Positions 1-5,207 of a stretch of DNA of 5,529 bases are shown here, in pieces (position 1 is the first letter of the stretch; the number at the start of each line of letters is the position of its first letter). This stretch comes from JBNJEM01 sp051745935 (lineage in GTDB: Bacteria; Planctomycetota; Planctomycetia; Pirellulales; Pirellulaceae): positions 1 to 5,529 of the forward strand of contig JBNJEM010000542.1 in assembly GCA_051745935.1 (NCBI GenBank). The letters are read 5' to 3'. The position numbers and the translations under genes were made by a program. The notes beneath the pieces are model-generated. The model was given only the letters and a program-made list of their open reading frames with translations, made no database searches and was not told the DNA's origin.

Positions 1-1
1 T

Positions 2-70
2 CCCATGACGCTTGTATTCATATTCGATCCGCTCGGGCTGTCCCGGTCGCATCGCAATCGTCCCGGCGAT
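2..70 (-). pseudogene. IS630-family transposase fragment, cut by window edge
   Basis: Read on the minus strand from about 70 down to 2, one open frame gives AGTIAMRPGQPERIEYEYKR followed by HG. This resembles the conserved IS630/Tc1-type segment that follows the second catalytic Asp region, typically P-M-x-x-G-Q-x-E-x-x-x-x-Y-K-R-H-G-T. Upstream of about position 73 the frame stays open but the translation becomes Pro/Arg/Ser-rich and no longer looks like the family, so the N-terminal part with the earlier catalytic residues is absent from the window. The rest would continue leftwards beyond position 1. The family assignment rests on a remembered motif and the piece is short. It is most likely a remnant of an old insertion sequence. 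Confidence 0.5.
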
Positions 71-122
71 GTAGAGAAGATGAGGAGAGCGAGGCCTCGG
101 CGGGCCGCGCGGTGAAGGATAC

Positions 123-181
123 GAGGAAACGGTCCCACCCACCGAAGAGGAAACGGTGCCACGCACCGTGGCTTAGGAAAC
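123..181. repeat. 24-bp tandem repeat with hairpins, AGGAAAC-punctuated
   Basis: Two adjacent 24-bp units lie at 123-146 and 147-170 and match at 20 of 24 positions. Both begin GAGGAAACGGT. The second contains a perfect 7-bp stem (ACGGTGC at 153-159, GCACCGT at 163-169) with a 3-nt loop. The heptamer AGGAAAC recurs at 124-130, 148-154 and 175-181. A diverged copy of the unit is found at 1428-1451, on the other side of the Rpn-like gene. This is probably a REP-like extragenic palindrome. Apart from this array, the stretch 75-321 downstream of the Rpn-like gene shows no gene I can support. Confidence 0.6.
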
Positions 182-321
182 AGAAAAGGGGGGGCATTCT
201 GTTATTGAGTATGAAGGGACTTTTGGGAGCCGGAGCCACGCTTTGTAAGACGCTGTAAAGGACGGTGGGCGAGTCTCGAAAGCTCAGGGCGTTGAAATCC
301 CGTTGAGCCGCTCGGGAACGG

Positions 322-612
322 TTAGATCTGGCTGGGCAGCTCGTCCAGCGATTGGGCCAGCAGGGCTTGGCGATGCAGCTCGGTGAGCTTCTCGGCGCTG
401 GTGCAGGCATGGATGCTCGCGCGGAGCGAGTCCGGGATCTGGCCGAACCGGATCTGGATCGTTTGCAGCAGTAGGTCGCGGGCACACTGTTCGGCCCCTT
501 CTTGGATTCCTTTCCCGATTCCTTTCCCGATTCCTTGTTCGATTCCTTGTTCGATTCCTTGTTCGAACCCCTCTTGATGTGCAAGACGTTCCACGCTGGT
601 GACGTACGGCAT
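322..612 (-). CDS. Candidate intragenic C-terminal protein (RpnS-like) from internal start
   Basis: The ATG for Met239 of the Rpn-like protein (610-612) is preceded on the minus strand by a perfect AGGAGG (621-626) with an 8-nt gap, a better Shine-Dalgarno site than the one in front of the full-length start. Translation from here gives 96 residues beginning MPYVTSVERLAHQEG. They contain the whole GIEQ/GIGK repeat block and the DUF4351-like end but none of the nuclease residues. In E. coli rpn genes, an in-frame internal start is known to produce a small C-terminal protein that inhibits the toxic full-length nuclease. The same layout here is inference: the GAG-GAG-GAA codons of a Glu-rich helix can make AGGAGG by chance, and no expression evidence exists. 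Confidence 0.4.
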   Translation of the reverse strand: MPYVTSVERLAHQEGFEQGIEQGIEQGIGKGIGKGIQEGAEQCARDLLLQTIQIRFGQIPDSLRASIHACTSAEKLTELHRQALLAQSLDELPSQI

Positions 613-1326
613 CTTCAGTTCCTCCTCGATTGATTCAAGCTCATCGCGAAAACGCGCGGCCAGATCGTCCGGCAGTCGCAGAATATAGTCCATGAACCGG
701 AACAACTTGATTATATCATCCCGCCCGTAACCACGGGAATACAATTCACGAATGAAGGCTAACTTGAATCGATAGCGTTGCTGGACATCGCCCCCTGCCT
801 GGATCTTCCGGAGCTGGATCAGCGAGGCCAGCGCGAACGGGCTGGGATCGGCGGCCAATTCCGACTCGGTTTTGTAATCCAACAGCTTCACGATCGGGAA
901 GCGAAAGTCCAGTTCGCAGCCGCCTTTTTCCCGATGGAATCGATCGGGTCGAAAACCGGGCGTTTCATCCACCAGCAAGCCCAGGCTGATCACGGGCTTG
1001 CGATAGCGGTCCCAGATGCGGTAATGGTAAATGTACATCCGTTGGGCGAACTCGGCGTCCCGTTGCGCCTGCACCTCGACGTGCAGCAGGATCCACTCGA
1101 TGGTTCCGTCAATCCATTGGACCTGGATCAGCTTGTCCGCTCGACGGTCTCCCGTCTCGGTATCCACCATCAGCTTGGCCAGTTCCTTGTCCAGGAACCG
1201 GTAGTCGGCATCGAAATTGATGGATGCGTGGATTTGGGGAAAGAAGAAACGAAAGAATTCTTCCAGGTAGTCCTCGATGATCTGTTTCCAGCCGCCGTCC
1301 ATGTTCGTGGTGGTTTGATCGTTCAT
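322..1326 (-). CDS. Rpn family recombination-promoting nuclease/putative transposase, DUF4351-like C-terminus
   Basis: A 334-residue cytosolic protein of the PD-(D/E)XK 'Rpn/PDDEXK_2' group. Members of this group are DNA endonucleases linked to RecA-independent recombination and, in E. coli, to phage defence. Residues 13-110 carry the nuclease signature: WKQII...FFFPQIH, YRFLDKEL, RRADKL with candidate metal-binding D64, and LLHVEVQ with E84 and Q86, followed by FAQRMYIYHYRIWDRY. Residues 147-170 hold the conserved KLLDY and NPFA-like PSPFALASL. Residues 252-280 are Gly-Ile-Glu-Gln/Gly-Ile-Gly-Lys tetrapeptide repeats. Residues 281-334 (LLLQTIQIRFGQIP...LAQSLDEL) resemble DUF4351. The frame stays open upstream to 1443, but the ATG at 1324-1326 is preceded by GGGAGG (1336-1341) with a 9-nt gap and begins the family-typical N-terminus. 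The active site looks intact. The gene lies 320 bases downstream of the sulfatase on the same strand, and nothing suggests a shared function. Confidence 0.9.
   Translation of the reverse strand: MNDQTTTNMDGGWKQIIEDYLEEFFRFFFPQIHASINFDADYRFLDKELAKLMVDTETGDRRADKLIQVQWIDGTIEWILLHVEVQAQRDAEFAQRMYIYHYRIWDRYRKPVISLGLLVDETPGFRPDRFHREKGGCELDFRFPIVKLLDYKTESELAADPSPFALASLIQLRKIQAGGDVQQRYRFKLAFIRELYSRGYGRDDIIKLFRFMDYILRLPDDLAARFRDELESIEEELKMPYVTSVERLAHQEGFEQGIEQGIEQGIGKGIGKGIQEGAEQCARDLLLQTIQIRFGQIPDSLRASIHACTSAEKLTELHRQALLAQSLDELPSQI
505..564 (-). repeat. Five 12-bp tandem units inside the Rpn-like gene
   Basis: On the plus strand, units of GATTCCTTTCCC (505-516, 517-528) and GATTCCTTGTTC (529-540, 541-552, 553-564) run head to tail with no gaps, with degenerate neighbours on both sides. 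On the coding strand each unit encodes a tetrapeptide of the GIEQ or GIGK type. The unit is a multiple of three, so slippage would change the copy number without breaking the frame. The block separates the nuclease part from the DUF4351-like end and probably forms a flexible or coiled linker. Confidence 0.9.
621..626 (-). promoter_or_regulatory. Internal Shine-Dalgarno AGGAGG in the Rpn-like gene
   Basis: Perfect AGGAGG on the minus strand, eight bases before the in-frame ATG at 610-612. It decides whether a separate C-terminal protein is made. It overlaps codons for Glu residues of the full-length protein, so coincidence must be considered. Confidence 0.45.
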
Positions 1327-1646
1327 CGGCCATTGCCTCCCTACAGAGACAATCGCGATTTGCCGGTACAACCCCTCAAAATTCCGGAGAAAAAAAGCAC
1401 GCGGAGGGCCTCCTAATGAACGCTGACCAGGAAGCGGTCCCATCCAGCGCGCCTTAGAGCCTTACGGTGTAACATTCGCGCATGCTTGGCGTGAGCGACC
1501 AACGGGAGCGCATCACTCTTGTGGGGGCCCTTGTTTGGTTGGCGGCCCTGCCGCCTTAGGAAACAAGAATTCGTGAAAATCTAGGCAGAAAAGCTTTTTC
1601 ACGTACCTTCAATTGTGATTTGAGGCACTAGTTGCCCGTACGAGCT
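1327..1646. other. Repeat-bearing spacer between sulfatase and Rpn-like gene
   Basis: No gene is supported in this 320-base gap. It holds a diverged copy (1428-1451) of the repeat unit found at 123-146, sharing AGGAA-CGGTCCCA and about 18 of 22 core positions. It also holds a perfect 6-bp GC hairpin (GGCGGC 1541-1546, GCCGCC 1550-1555) whose right arm runs into CTTAGGAAACA (1555-1565), an 11-mer that also occurs at 172-182. The ribosome binding site of the Rpn-like gene is GGGAGG (minus strand, 1336-1341). I could not place a convincing promoter. Confidence 0.6.
1572..1603 (-). terminator. Inverted repeat downstream of the sulfatase; weak terminator candidate
   Basis: CGTGAAAA (1572-1579) and TTTTCACG (1596-1603) form a perfect 8-bp stem with a 16-nt loop, 43 bases after the sulfatase stop. 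The loop also contains part of the short palindrome AAAAGCTTTT. The stem is AT-rich and not followed by a clear T-run, so it fits an intrinsic terminator poorly. It may instead be a mRNA 3'-end structure or coincidence. Confidence 0.3.
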
Positions 1647-3011
1647 TCACTCTCCCGTCGCCTCTTCGACGATTTGTTGCATCTTGGCGACGACCTCCGG
1701 ATGTTGTTGGGAGACGTCGTTTTTCTCCCCAATATCGTCGTCCAGATTGTACAGTTCCAGTGATTGGTCGCGTCCTGGAATCACCGCTTTCCATTTCCCT
1801 TGGCGAACCGCTTTCTTCGGCCCGAAGCTCCAAAACAGATAGTCGTGACTGGGCTGGGATTTGCCCAGCAACGTGGGCACGAAGGAGATTCCGTCGATGT
1901 CGCCGGGCGATTCAATTCCGGCGAGTTGACAGGCGGTGGGCAGCCAGTCATAGGCGGCCAGCGGTTCGTCAGTTACCGATCCAGGCTTGATGCGTCCCGG
2001 CCACTGGGCCAGCGTCGGAGCCCGAATCCCGCCCTCATAGAGGTCGCGTTTGTAACCGCGAAGCGGTCCATTGCCGTTAAAGAACTGGTGCCGATGGCCC
2101 CCCTCGCTGTGCGGCCCATTATCGGACGTGAAGAACACCAGCGTGTTGTCCGCGATGTCCAGTTCTTTGAGCAGGGAAACAAGGCGTCCCACATCGCGGT
2201 CCATCCGGGTGATCATCGCCGCCTGTCCTTTTTCCACGGCTGGCCAATCGCGGGTTTTGTAGATGCCGTAATCAGGCACTTCCATGCCATTGCCGAACAC
2301 CCGCCCGCGCTCGTTGTTGGCGTGCGGTATGGTCCAATGCACATGCAAGAGAAATGGACGCTCGTGGTGACGTCGCACGAAGTCAAGCATTTGGTCCGTC
2401 ATGACATCATGCGAGTAGGTGACCCGCTCGGAGGCCACTCGCCCGCGCCCCTTGGGATAATCGCCAATTTTGTTCCCGGGCAGAGGAAACTTCTGATCGT
2501 TTCGCCAAAGATAGGTGGGGTAGTAGTTGTGCGCTCGGCCTTGATCGAGGTACCCCATCCAGAAATCAAACCCTTTTTTGTTGGGGTGTCCAGTGGTGTC
2601 GGGACCGCCCAACGCCCATTTCCCAACCCCACCGGTCGCGTAGCCCGACTTTTGCAAAAGCTCGGCAACGGTCACGTCGGAGGGCTTCATGACGTATCCC
2701 GCGTTCGAATCAATGGGGGTATGGCCCATATGCAACCCCGTCCACAGCGCCAAACGCGAGGGACGGCACACGGTACAGCCCGCGTAGTAGCTTGTGAATT
2801 TCATGCCTTCACGAGCCATTTGATCCAGGTTTGGTGTCTTGATTCTCTCCTGACCAAAACAGCCCAGCTCGCCGTATCCCAGATCATCCGTCATGATGTA
2901 GATCAGGTTGGGCCGAGACGCCGGTTCGCCTGCCCCCATGTTTTCAGCCGGAAACGCGACTAGAATGAGAAACGCTAGCCCCAATACGGTTGCAATGTAG
3001 TTTCTACCCAC
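1647..3011 (-). CDS. Secreted sulfatase (arylsulfatase-type, formylglycine-dependent)
   Basis: A 454-residue type I sulfatase that hydrolyses sulfate esters, here probably on a polysaccharide, outside the cytoplasm. Residues 1 to about 27 form a signal peptide with a strongly hydrophobic core. The metal-binding start is IMTDDLGYGELG (D42, D43). The maturation motif is C82-R-P-S-R86 followed by LALWTG, where Cys82 would become formylglycine through a separate maturation enzyme not in this window. Further expected residues are K131 in GKW, H230 in TIPHANNE, D297-N298 in TSDNGPH, and K321 in RGYKRDLYEGG. The length and the C-terminal LYNLDDDIGEKNDV block indicate a complete protein. The stretches HPNKKGFDFWMGY, AHNYYP.YLWRN and MEVPDYG resemble SulfAtlas family S1_16, but that subfamily call is from memory. 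The only in-frame start that includes the signal peptide is GTG (3009-3011), because an in-frame TGA lies two codons upstream and the next Met is residue 25. The gene is divergent to the polysaccharide lyase. Confidence 0.95.
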   Translation of the reverse strand: MGRNYIATVLGLAFLILVAFPAENMGAGEPASRPNLIYIMTDDLGYGELGCFGQERIKTPNLDQMAREGMKFTSYYAGCTVCRPSRLALWTGLHMGHTPIDSNAGYVMKPSDVTVAELLQKSGYATGGVGKWALGGPDTTGHPNKKGFDFWMGYLDQGRAHNYYPTYLWRNDQKFPLPGNKIGDYPKGRGRVASERVTYSHDVMTDQMLDFVRRHHERPFLLHVHWTIPHANNERGRVFGNGMEVPDYGIYKTRDWPAVEKGQAAMITRMDRDVGRLVSLLKELDIADNTLVFFTSDNGPHSEGGHRHQFFNGNGPLRGYKRDLYEGGIRAPTLAQWPGRIKPGSVTDEPLAAYDWLPTACQLAGIESPGDIDGISFVPTLLGKSQPSHDYLFWSFGPKKAVRQGKWKAVIPGRDQSLELYNLDDDIGEKNDVSQQHPEVVAKMQQIVEEATGE

Positions 3012-3019
3012 GGCTCATA

Positions 3020-3023
3020 CCTC
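3020..3023 (-). promoter_or_regulatory. Ribosome binding site supporting the sulfatase GTG start
   Basis: GAGG on the minus strand, eight bases before the GTG at 3009-3011. A closer ATG (3016-3018) opens only a four-codon frame (MSRG, then TAG at 3004-3006) in another frame that overlaps the GTG, so it is not the gene start. Confidence 0.5.
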
Positions 3024-3316
3024 GAATTAAGAAAACTCAAACTGAAAACGTTACATGATGACTAGCTGGTAAGGCCTGGCTTTCGGGGCCTTTTCGGCCA
3101 TGGCGGTACCCGCCGCTGGTTCAAATTCCACCCACCTGGACACGACCTGAAACCAGGGTTTTTCCAGCGTCTGGGCCGTTCGAAGGACGCGAAACGCTTA
3201 TATTTCAGGCGGTCGGATTGGTCCGGATGGAAAGCTGCCCGACGCAAGCCGTCCTCCCGTTGGTCGGACTCGCGGCGGATAAAGCCATCCGCAACCGGTA
3301 TACACTTTAAGAATAA

Positions 3317-3487
3317 ATCTTCCTGTCGTCAAATTTTCCTGTCGTTCCCTACCCTGCGCAGTGTAAGCTGATGGAGAGCGATATGGGGCCCGTGGAGTTG
3401 GCGGAGTGGACGGGCGGCAATCCGTTTCTGGAAATCCTGGACGTTTTCGCCGGTCCGTTCGACGGAAAGATCTTGCGACAGGAAAAT
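3317..3487. repeat. TTCCTGTCG motif, two direct copies and one inverted copy
   Basis: TTCCTGTCGT occurs at 3320-3329 and again at 3336-3345, a 16-bp period. The 12-mer ATTTTCCTGTCG at 3333-3344 has an exact reverse complement at 3476-3487. The pairing does not extend in either direction beyond 12 bp, so this looks like a dispersed short motif or decayed element ends rather than a clean transposon. Confidence 0.5.
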
Positions 3488-3563
3488 CGCGTTTTACAGC
3501 GCGTAACAACACGTGGTTTCGGCTTCCAAAATCCCTTGGATGAGGCCAAGCCTGCAAGGTCTT

Positions 3564-3754
3564 CCCTAACGTTGCAAAAAGTATATGTAGGACGGGTCTC
3601 CAGGCCCGTCTTTTCAAGTACGAAATCCTACTTGATCTGGTGTCCGCGGATCTCACGAAATGTGAGATCTTCAAACAACCGCAAAAAGACATTTATGCGC
3701 TGTAAAAGACGGGCCTGGAGACCCGTCCTACGCCGTCTTTATGCAACAATAGGG
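3564..3754. mobile_element. MITE-like palindromic element (REP doublet) upstream of the lyase
   Basis: The ends are long inverted repeats, 3564-3614 and 3704-3754. The inner 28 bp (3587-3614 against 3704-3731) are perfectly complementary, then five unmatched bases, then an 11-bp block matching 10 of 11 (3571-3581, 3737-3747), then CCCTA/TAGGG at the tips. Overall about 43 of 51 positions pair. TCTT lies immediately outside each tip (3560-3563 and 3755-3758), a candidate 4-bp target duplication. Each arm is itself near-palindromic (GACGGG...CCCGTC, 3591-3610 on the left). The core adds two perfect hairpins: CAAGTA/TACTTG (3615-3620, 3629-3634) and GATCTCAC/GTGAGATC (3649-3656, 3662-3669) with a GAAAT loop. 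It has no transposase gene and is too short for one, so it would be a non-autonomous element mobilised in trans. It ends 32 bases before the lyase ATG, so it may have displaced or altered that gene's promoter. Confidence 0.75.
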
Positions 3755-3771
3755 TCTTGTCATGGATTCTT

Positions 3772-3776
3772 AGGAG
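3772..3776 (+). promoter_or_regulatory. Ribosome binding site of the lyase gene
   Basis: AGGAG with a 10-nt gap to the ATG at 3787-3789. It favours that ATG over the in-frame TTG at 3757, which would add ten residues in front of an otherwise clean signal peptide and begins inside the putative TCTT duplication. Confidence 0.6.
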
Positions 3777-3786
3777 AGAAAAACTC

Positions 3787-4998
3787 ATGCATAGGTTACC
3801 GTATTTTCTTCCATTGATGATCGTCGCTCTGTTCGCCGGACTGTTTGCCGGTCGGCCCGTCCGGGCCGAGGAAAAACCCTTTGTTCACCCGGGGGTGCTC
3901 CACACCCGCGCGGAATTGCTGTTCGTTAAAACCAAGATCGCGGCTTCCGAAGCGCCTTGGGCATCGGCGTGGGCGCGGCTTCGTGACAAGCCGATCTCCA
4001 AGCTCGAGTGGGAACCGAAACCAGCGGCCGAGGTGGTCCGGGGTCCCTACAACCGCCCTGACATCGGCGGGACCAGCCTGATGCGCGATGGGGCGGCTGC
4101 TTACACCCATGCCCTCCAATGGGTCTTGACCGAGAAGCCCGAGCATGCGCGGAAAGCGATTGAGATCCTCGATGCCTATTCGTCGACCCTCGAGTCGGTC
4201 GGTGGCCACGACGCTCGACTGCTGGTCGGCATGGTCGGCATTAACTACGTCAACGCCGCCGAACTCCTGCGTCATTGGAAGGCGGGATCATCCGCTTCGT
4301 CTGGAGGGACCGAAGCCTCCGAATCCCCGACGGTTGCCGCGTCCGGCGCGGTTGACTGGCCCGAAGCGGACCAAGCCAGGTTCGAGCAGATGCTGCGCCA
4401 GGTCTTTTATCAAACGATCGAGGATTTCTATCCCAGCGCGAACGGCAACTGGGACGCGTCCATGATCCAAACCATGTTGGCCATGGGCGTGTTTCTCGAC
4501 GATCGGGAGATGTTCAATCGAGCGGCGGAGTACTACCGCGACGGCAAGGGCAACGGGGCGGTGACCAACTACATTAACGACTTCGGTGAATGCCAGGAGA
4601 GCGGGCGGGACCAGGCCCATACGCAAATGGGGTTGGGCTACCTGGCTTGCGCCGCGGAAATCGCCTGGAAGCAGGGTGTCGACCTTTACCGGATCGGCGA
4701 TAACCGGCTTCGCACCGGGTTTGAGTATACGGCCAAGTACAATCTGGGCCACGAAGTCCCCTACGAACCATATCGCAGTTTTGAGGGGCGGTATCACTAT
4801 CCGAAGATTTCGGAAAAAGCTCGAGGGCGCTTCAGCAGCATTTATGAGCGAGTTTATCATCACTACCATGACCGGCTGGGCTTGGAGATGCCCTATACCC
4901 GGCAGGTGCTTGATAAAATCCGTCCCGAGCCTTTTCAGCTGGCTCATGCCCCCTGGGGTACATTGATGTTCGCTGAAGGGCTCGTGGAGAAGGATTAG
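3787..4998 (+). CDS. Secreted alginate-lyase-family polysaccharide lyase
   Basis: A 403-residue secreted protein of the alginate_lyase (PF05426-like) alpha/alpha-toroid superfamily, which cleaves uronic-acid polysaccharides by beta-elimination. Residues 1 to about 27 form a signal peptide (basic start, hydrophobic core, cleavage near PVRA-EEK). Residues 34-48 (HPGVLHTRAELLFVK) are the usual opening after the signal. Conserved-looking blocks are GGHDARLLVGM (139-149), GNWDASMIQTMLAMG (220-234), ECQESGRDQAHTQMGLGYL (268-286), FEYTAKYNLG (312-321) and APWGTLMFAEGL (388-399). Asn221, Arg274, His278 and a Tyr in the FEYTAKY block are my candidates for neutralising and catalytic residues. The true substrate could be alginate, glucuronan or another polyuronate; PL38-type enzymes share this fold and these motifs. 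Residues 166-189 are an unusual Ser/Ala/Gly-rich insertion. The stop TAG lies inside a 10-bp duplication made by a downstream element. It probably works with the divergent sulfatase. Confidence 0.88.
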   Translation: MHRLPYFLPLMIVALFAGLFAGRPVRAEEKPFVHPGVLHTRAELLFVKTKIAASEAPWASAWARLRDKPISKLEWEPKPAAEVVRGPYNRPDIGGTSLMRDGAAAYTHALQWVLTEKPEHARKAIEILDAYSSTLESVGGHDARLLVGMVGINYVNAAELLRHWKAGSSASSGGTEASESPTVAASGAVDWPEADQARFEQMLRQVFYQTIEDFYPSANGNWDASMIQTMLAMGVFLDDREMFNRAAEYYRDGKGNGAVTNYINDFGECQESGRDQAHTQMGLGYLACAAEIAWKQGVDLYRIGDNRLRTGFEYTAKYNLGHEVPYEPYRSFEGRYHYPKISEKARGRFSSIYERVYHHYHDRLGLEMPYTRQVLDKIRPEPFQLAHAPWGTLMFAEGLVEKD

Positions 4999-5004
4999 TC
5001 ACGG

Positions 5005-5158
5005 CTCAGGAATAACTGCGGCATTCTTCAGAGGGTGGCACTGGCTGAGCGAGCGGCAAGACGCGTTCCCTCTCCAAAAAACGGGGATCGCGAGCGGAGC
5101 CAGTGTGCCGGACGATTCGGAGGCACGTTGAATTGCGAAGTTATTCTTGAGCGAGCCC
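5005..5158. mobile_element. MITE-like palindromic insertion at the lyase stop codon
   Basis: The exact 10-mer TTAGTCACGG flanks this segment at 4995-5004 and 5159-5168, a strong candidate target-site duplication that includes the lyase TAG. Inside, 5003-5026 pairs with 5130-5153 at 19 of 24 positions (core AATAACT/AGTTATT). A second pair, CACTGGCT (5039-5046) with AGCCAGTG (5098-5105), lies further in, and a central hairpin CGCGTTCCC (5062-5070) / GGGATCGCG (5084-5092) has one mismatch. The whole segment could fold into one long interrupted hairpin. It encodes no transposase. It may also serve as the 3' structure of the lyase mRNA. The right end carries about seven extra bases that the left lacks, so the exact tips are uncertain. 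Confidence 0.65.
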
Positions 5159-5207
5159 TTAGTCACGGGCCGGCCGAGAGCGAGCCGCCCCTGGGGACCA
5201 AGCGGAA

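Larger units (their letters stand above)
3012..3563. other. Left half of divergent intergenic region; palindromes, no supported gene
   Basis: This stretch separates the divergent sulfatase and lyase and must hold their promoters, but I cannot place -35/-10 boxes confidently. Near the sulfatase are clustered palindromes: AAGGCC/GGCCTT (3071-3076, 3087-3092) followed by TT, GCCATGGC (3097-3104), and GGCGG/CCGCC (3102-3106, 3110-3114). A short AT-rich patch lies at 3299-3320. An open frame starting at 3371 is discussed under rejected items. Confidence 0.5.

Noticed and set aside
18..584. Minus-strand 188-residue open frame
   Set aside because: It overlaps the end of the Rpn-like gene in another frame. 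Its Asn-Lys-Glu-Ser repeats are simply the 12-bp tandem array read out of frame, and the remainder is Ser/Arg-rich non-coding translation.
778..1416. Plus-strand 212-residue open frame antisense to the Rpn-like gene
   Set aside because: Complementary shadow of the conserved nuclease coding sequence, with no motif of its own.
1327..1443. N-terminal extension of the Rpn-like protein to the first in-frame start
   Set aside because: The extra 39 residues are not family-like and lack a suitable ribosome binding site; the ATG at 1324-1326 has GGGAGG at good spacing.
1764..2963. Plus-strand 399-residue open frame antisense to the sulfatase
   Set aside because: It is the complementary shadow of a well-supported sulfatase and has no recognisable family motifs.
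3071..3094. AAGGCC/GGCCTT hairpin followed by T residues, resembling an intrinsic terminator on the plus strand
   Set aside because: No plus-strand gene ends there, the stem is only 6 bp and the T-run is short. It is noted only as a palindrome.
3198..3692. Minus-strand 164-residue open frame
   Set aside because: Composition is Pro/Arg-rich, it contains the same palindromic arm translation (RRAWRPVL), and no domain is visible. It is a product of repeats.
3371..3817. Plus-strand 148-residue open frame before the lyase
   Set aside because: Its second half is the translation of the palindromic element (the GRVSRPV and RRAWRPVL strings come from the two arms) and it runs into the lyase in another frame. 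The first 60 codons look mildly coding-like but have no recognisable domain and contain the dispersed TTCCTGTCG motif in reverse.
4288..4947. Minus-strand 219-residue open frame antisense to the lyase
   Set aside because: Shadow of the lyase gene in high-GC DNA; no signal, domain or ribosome binding evidence.
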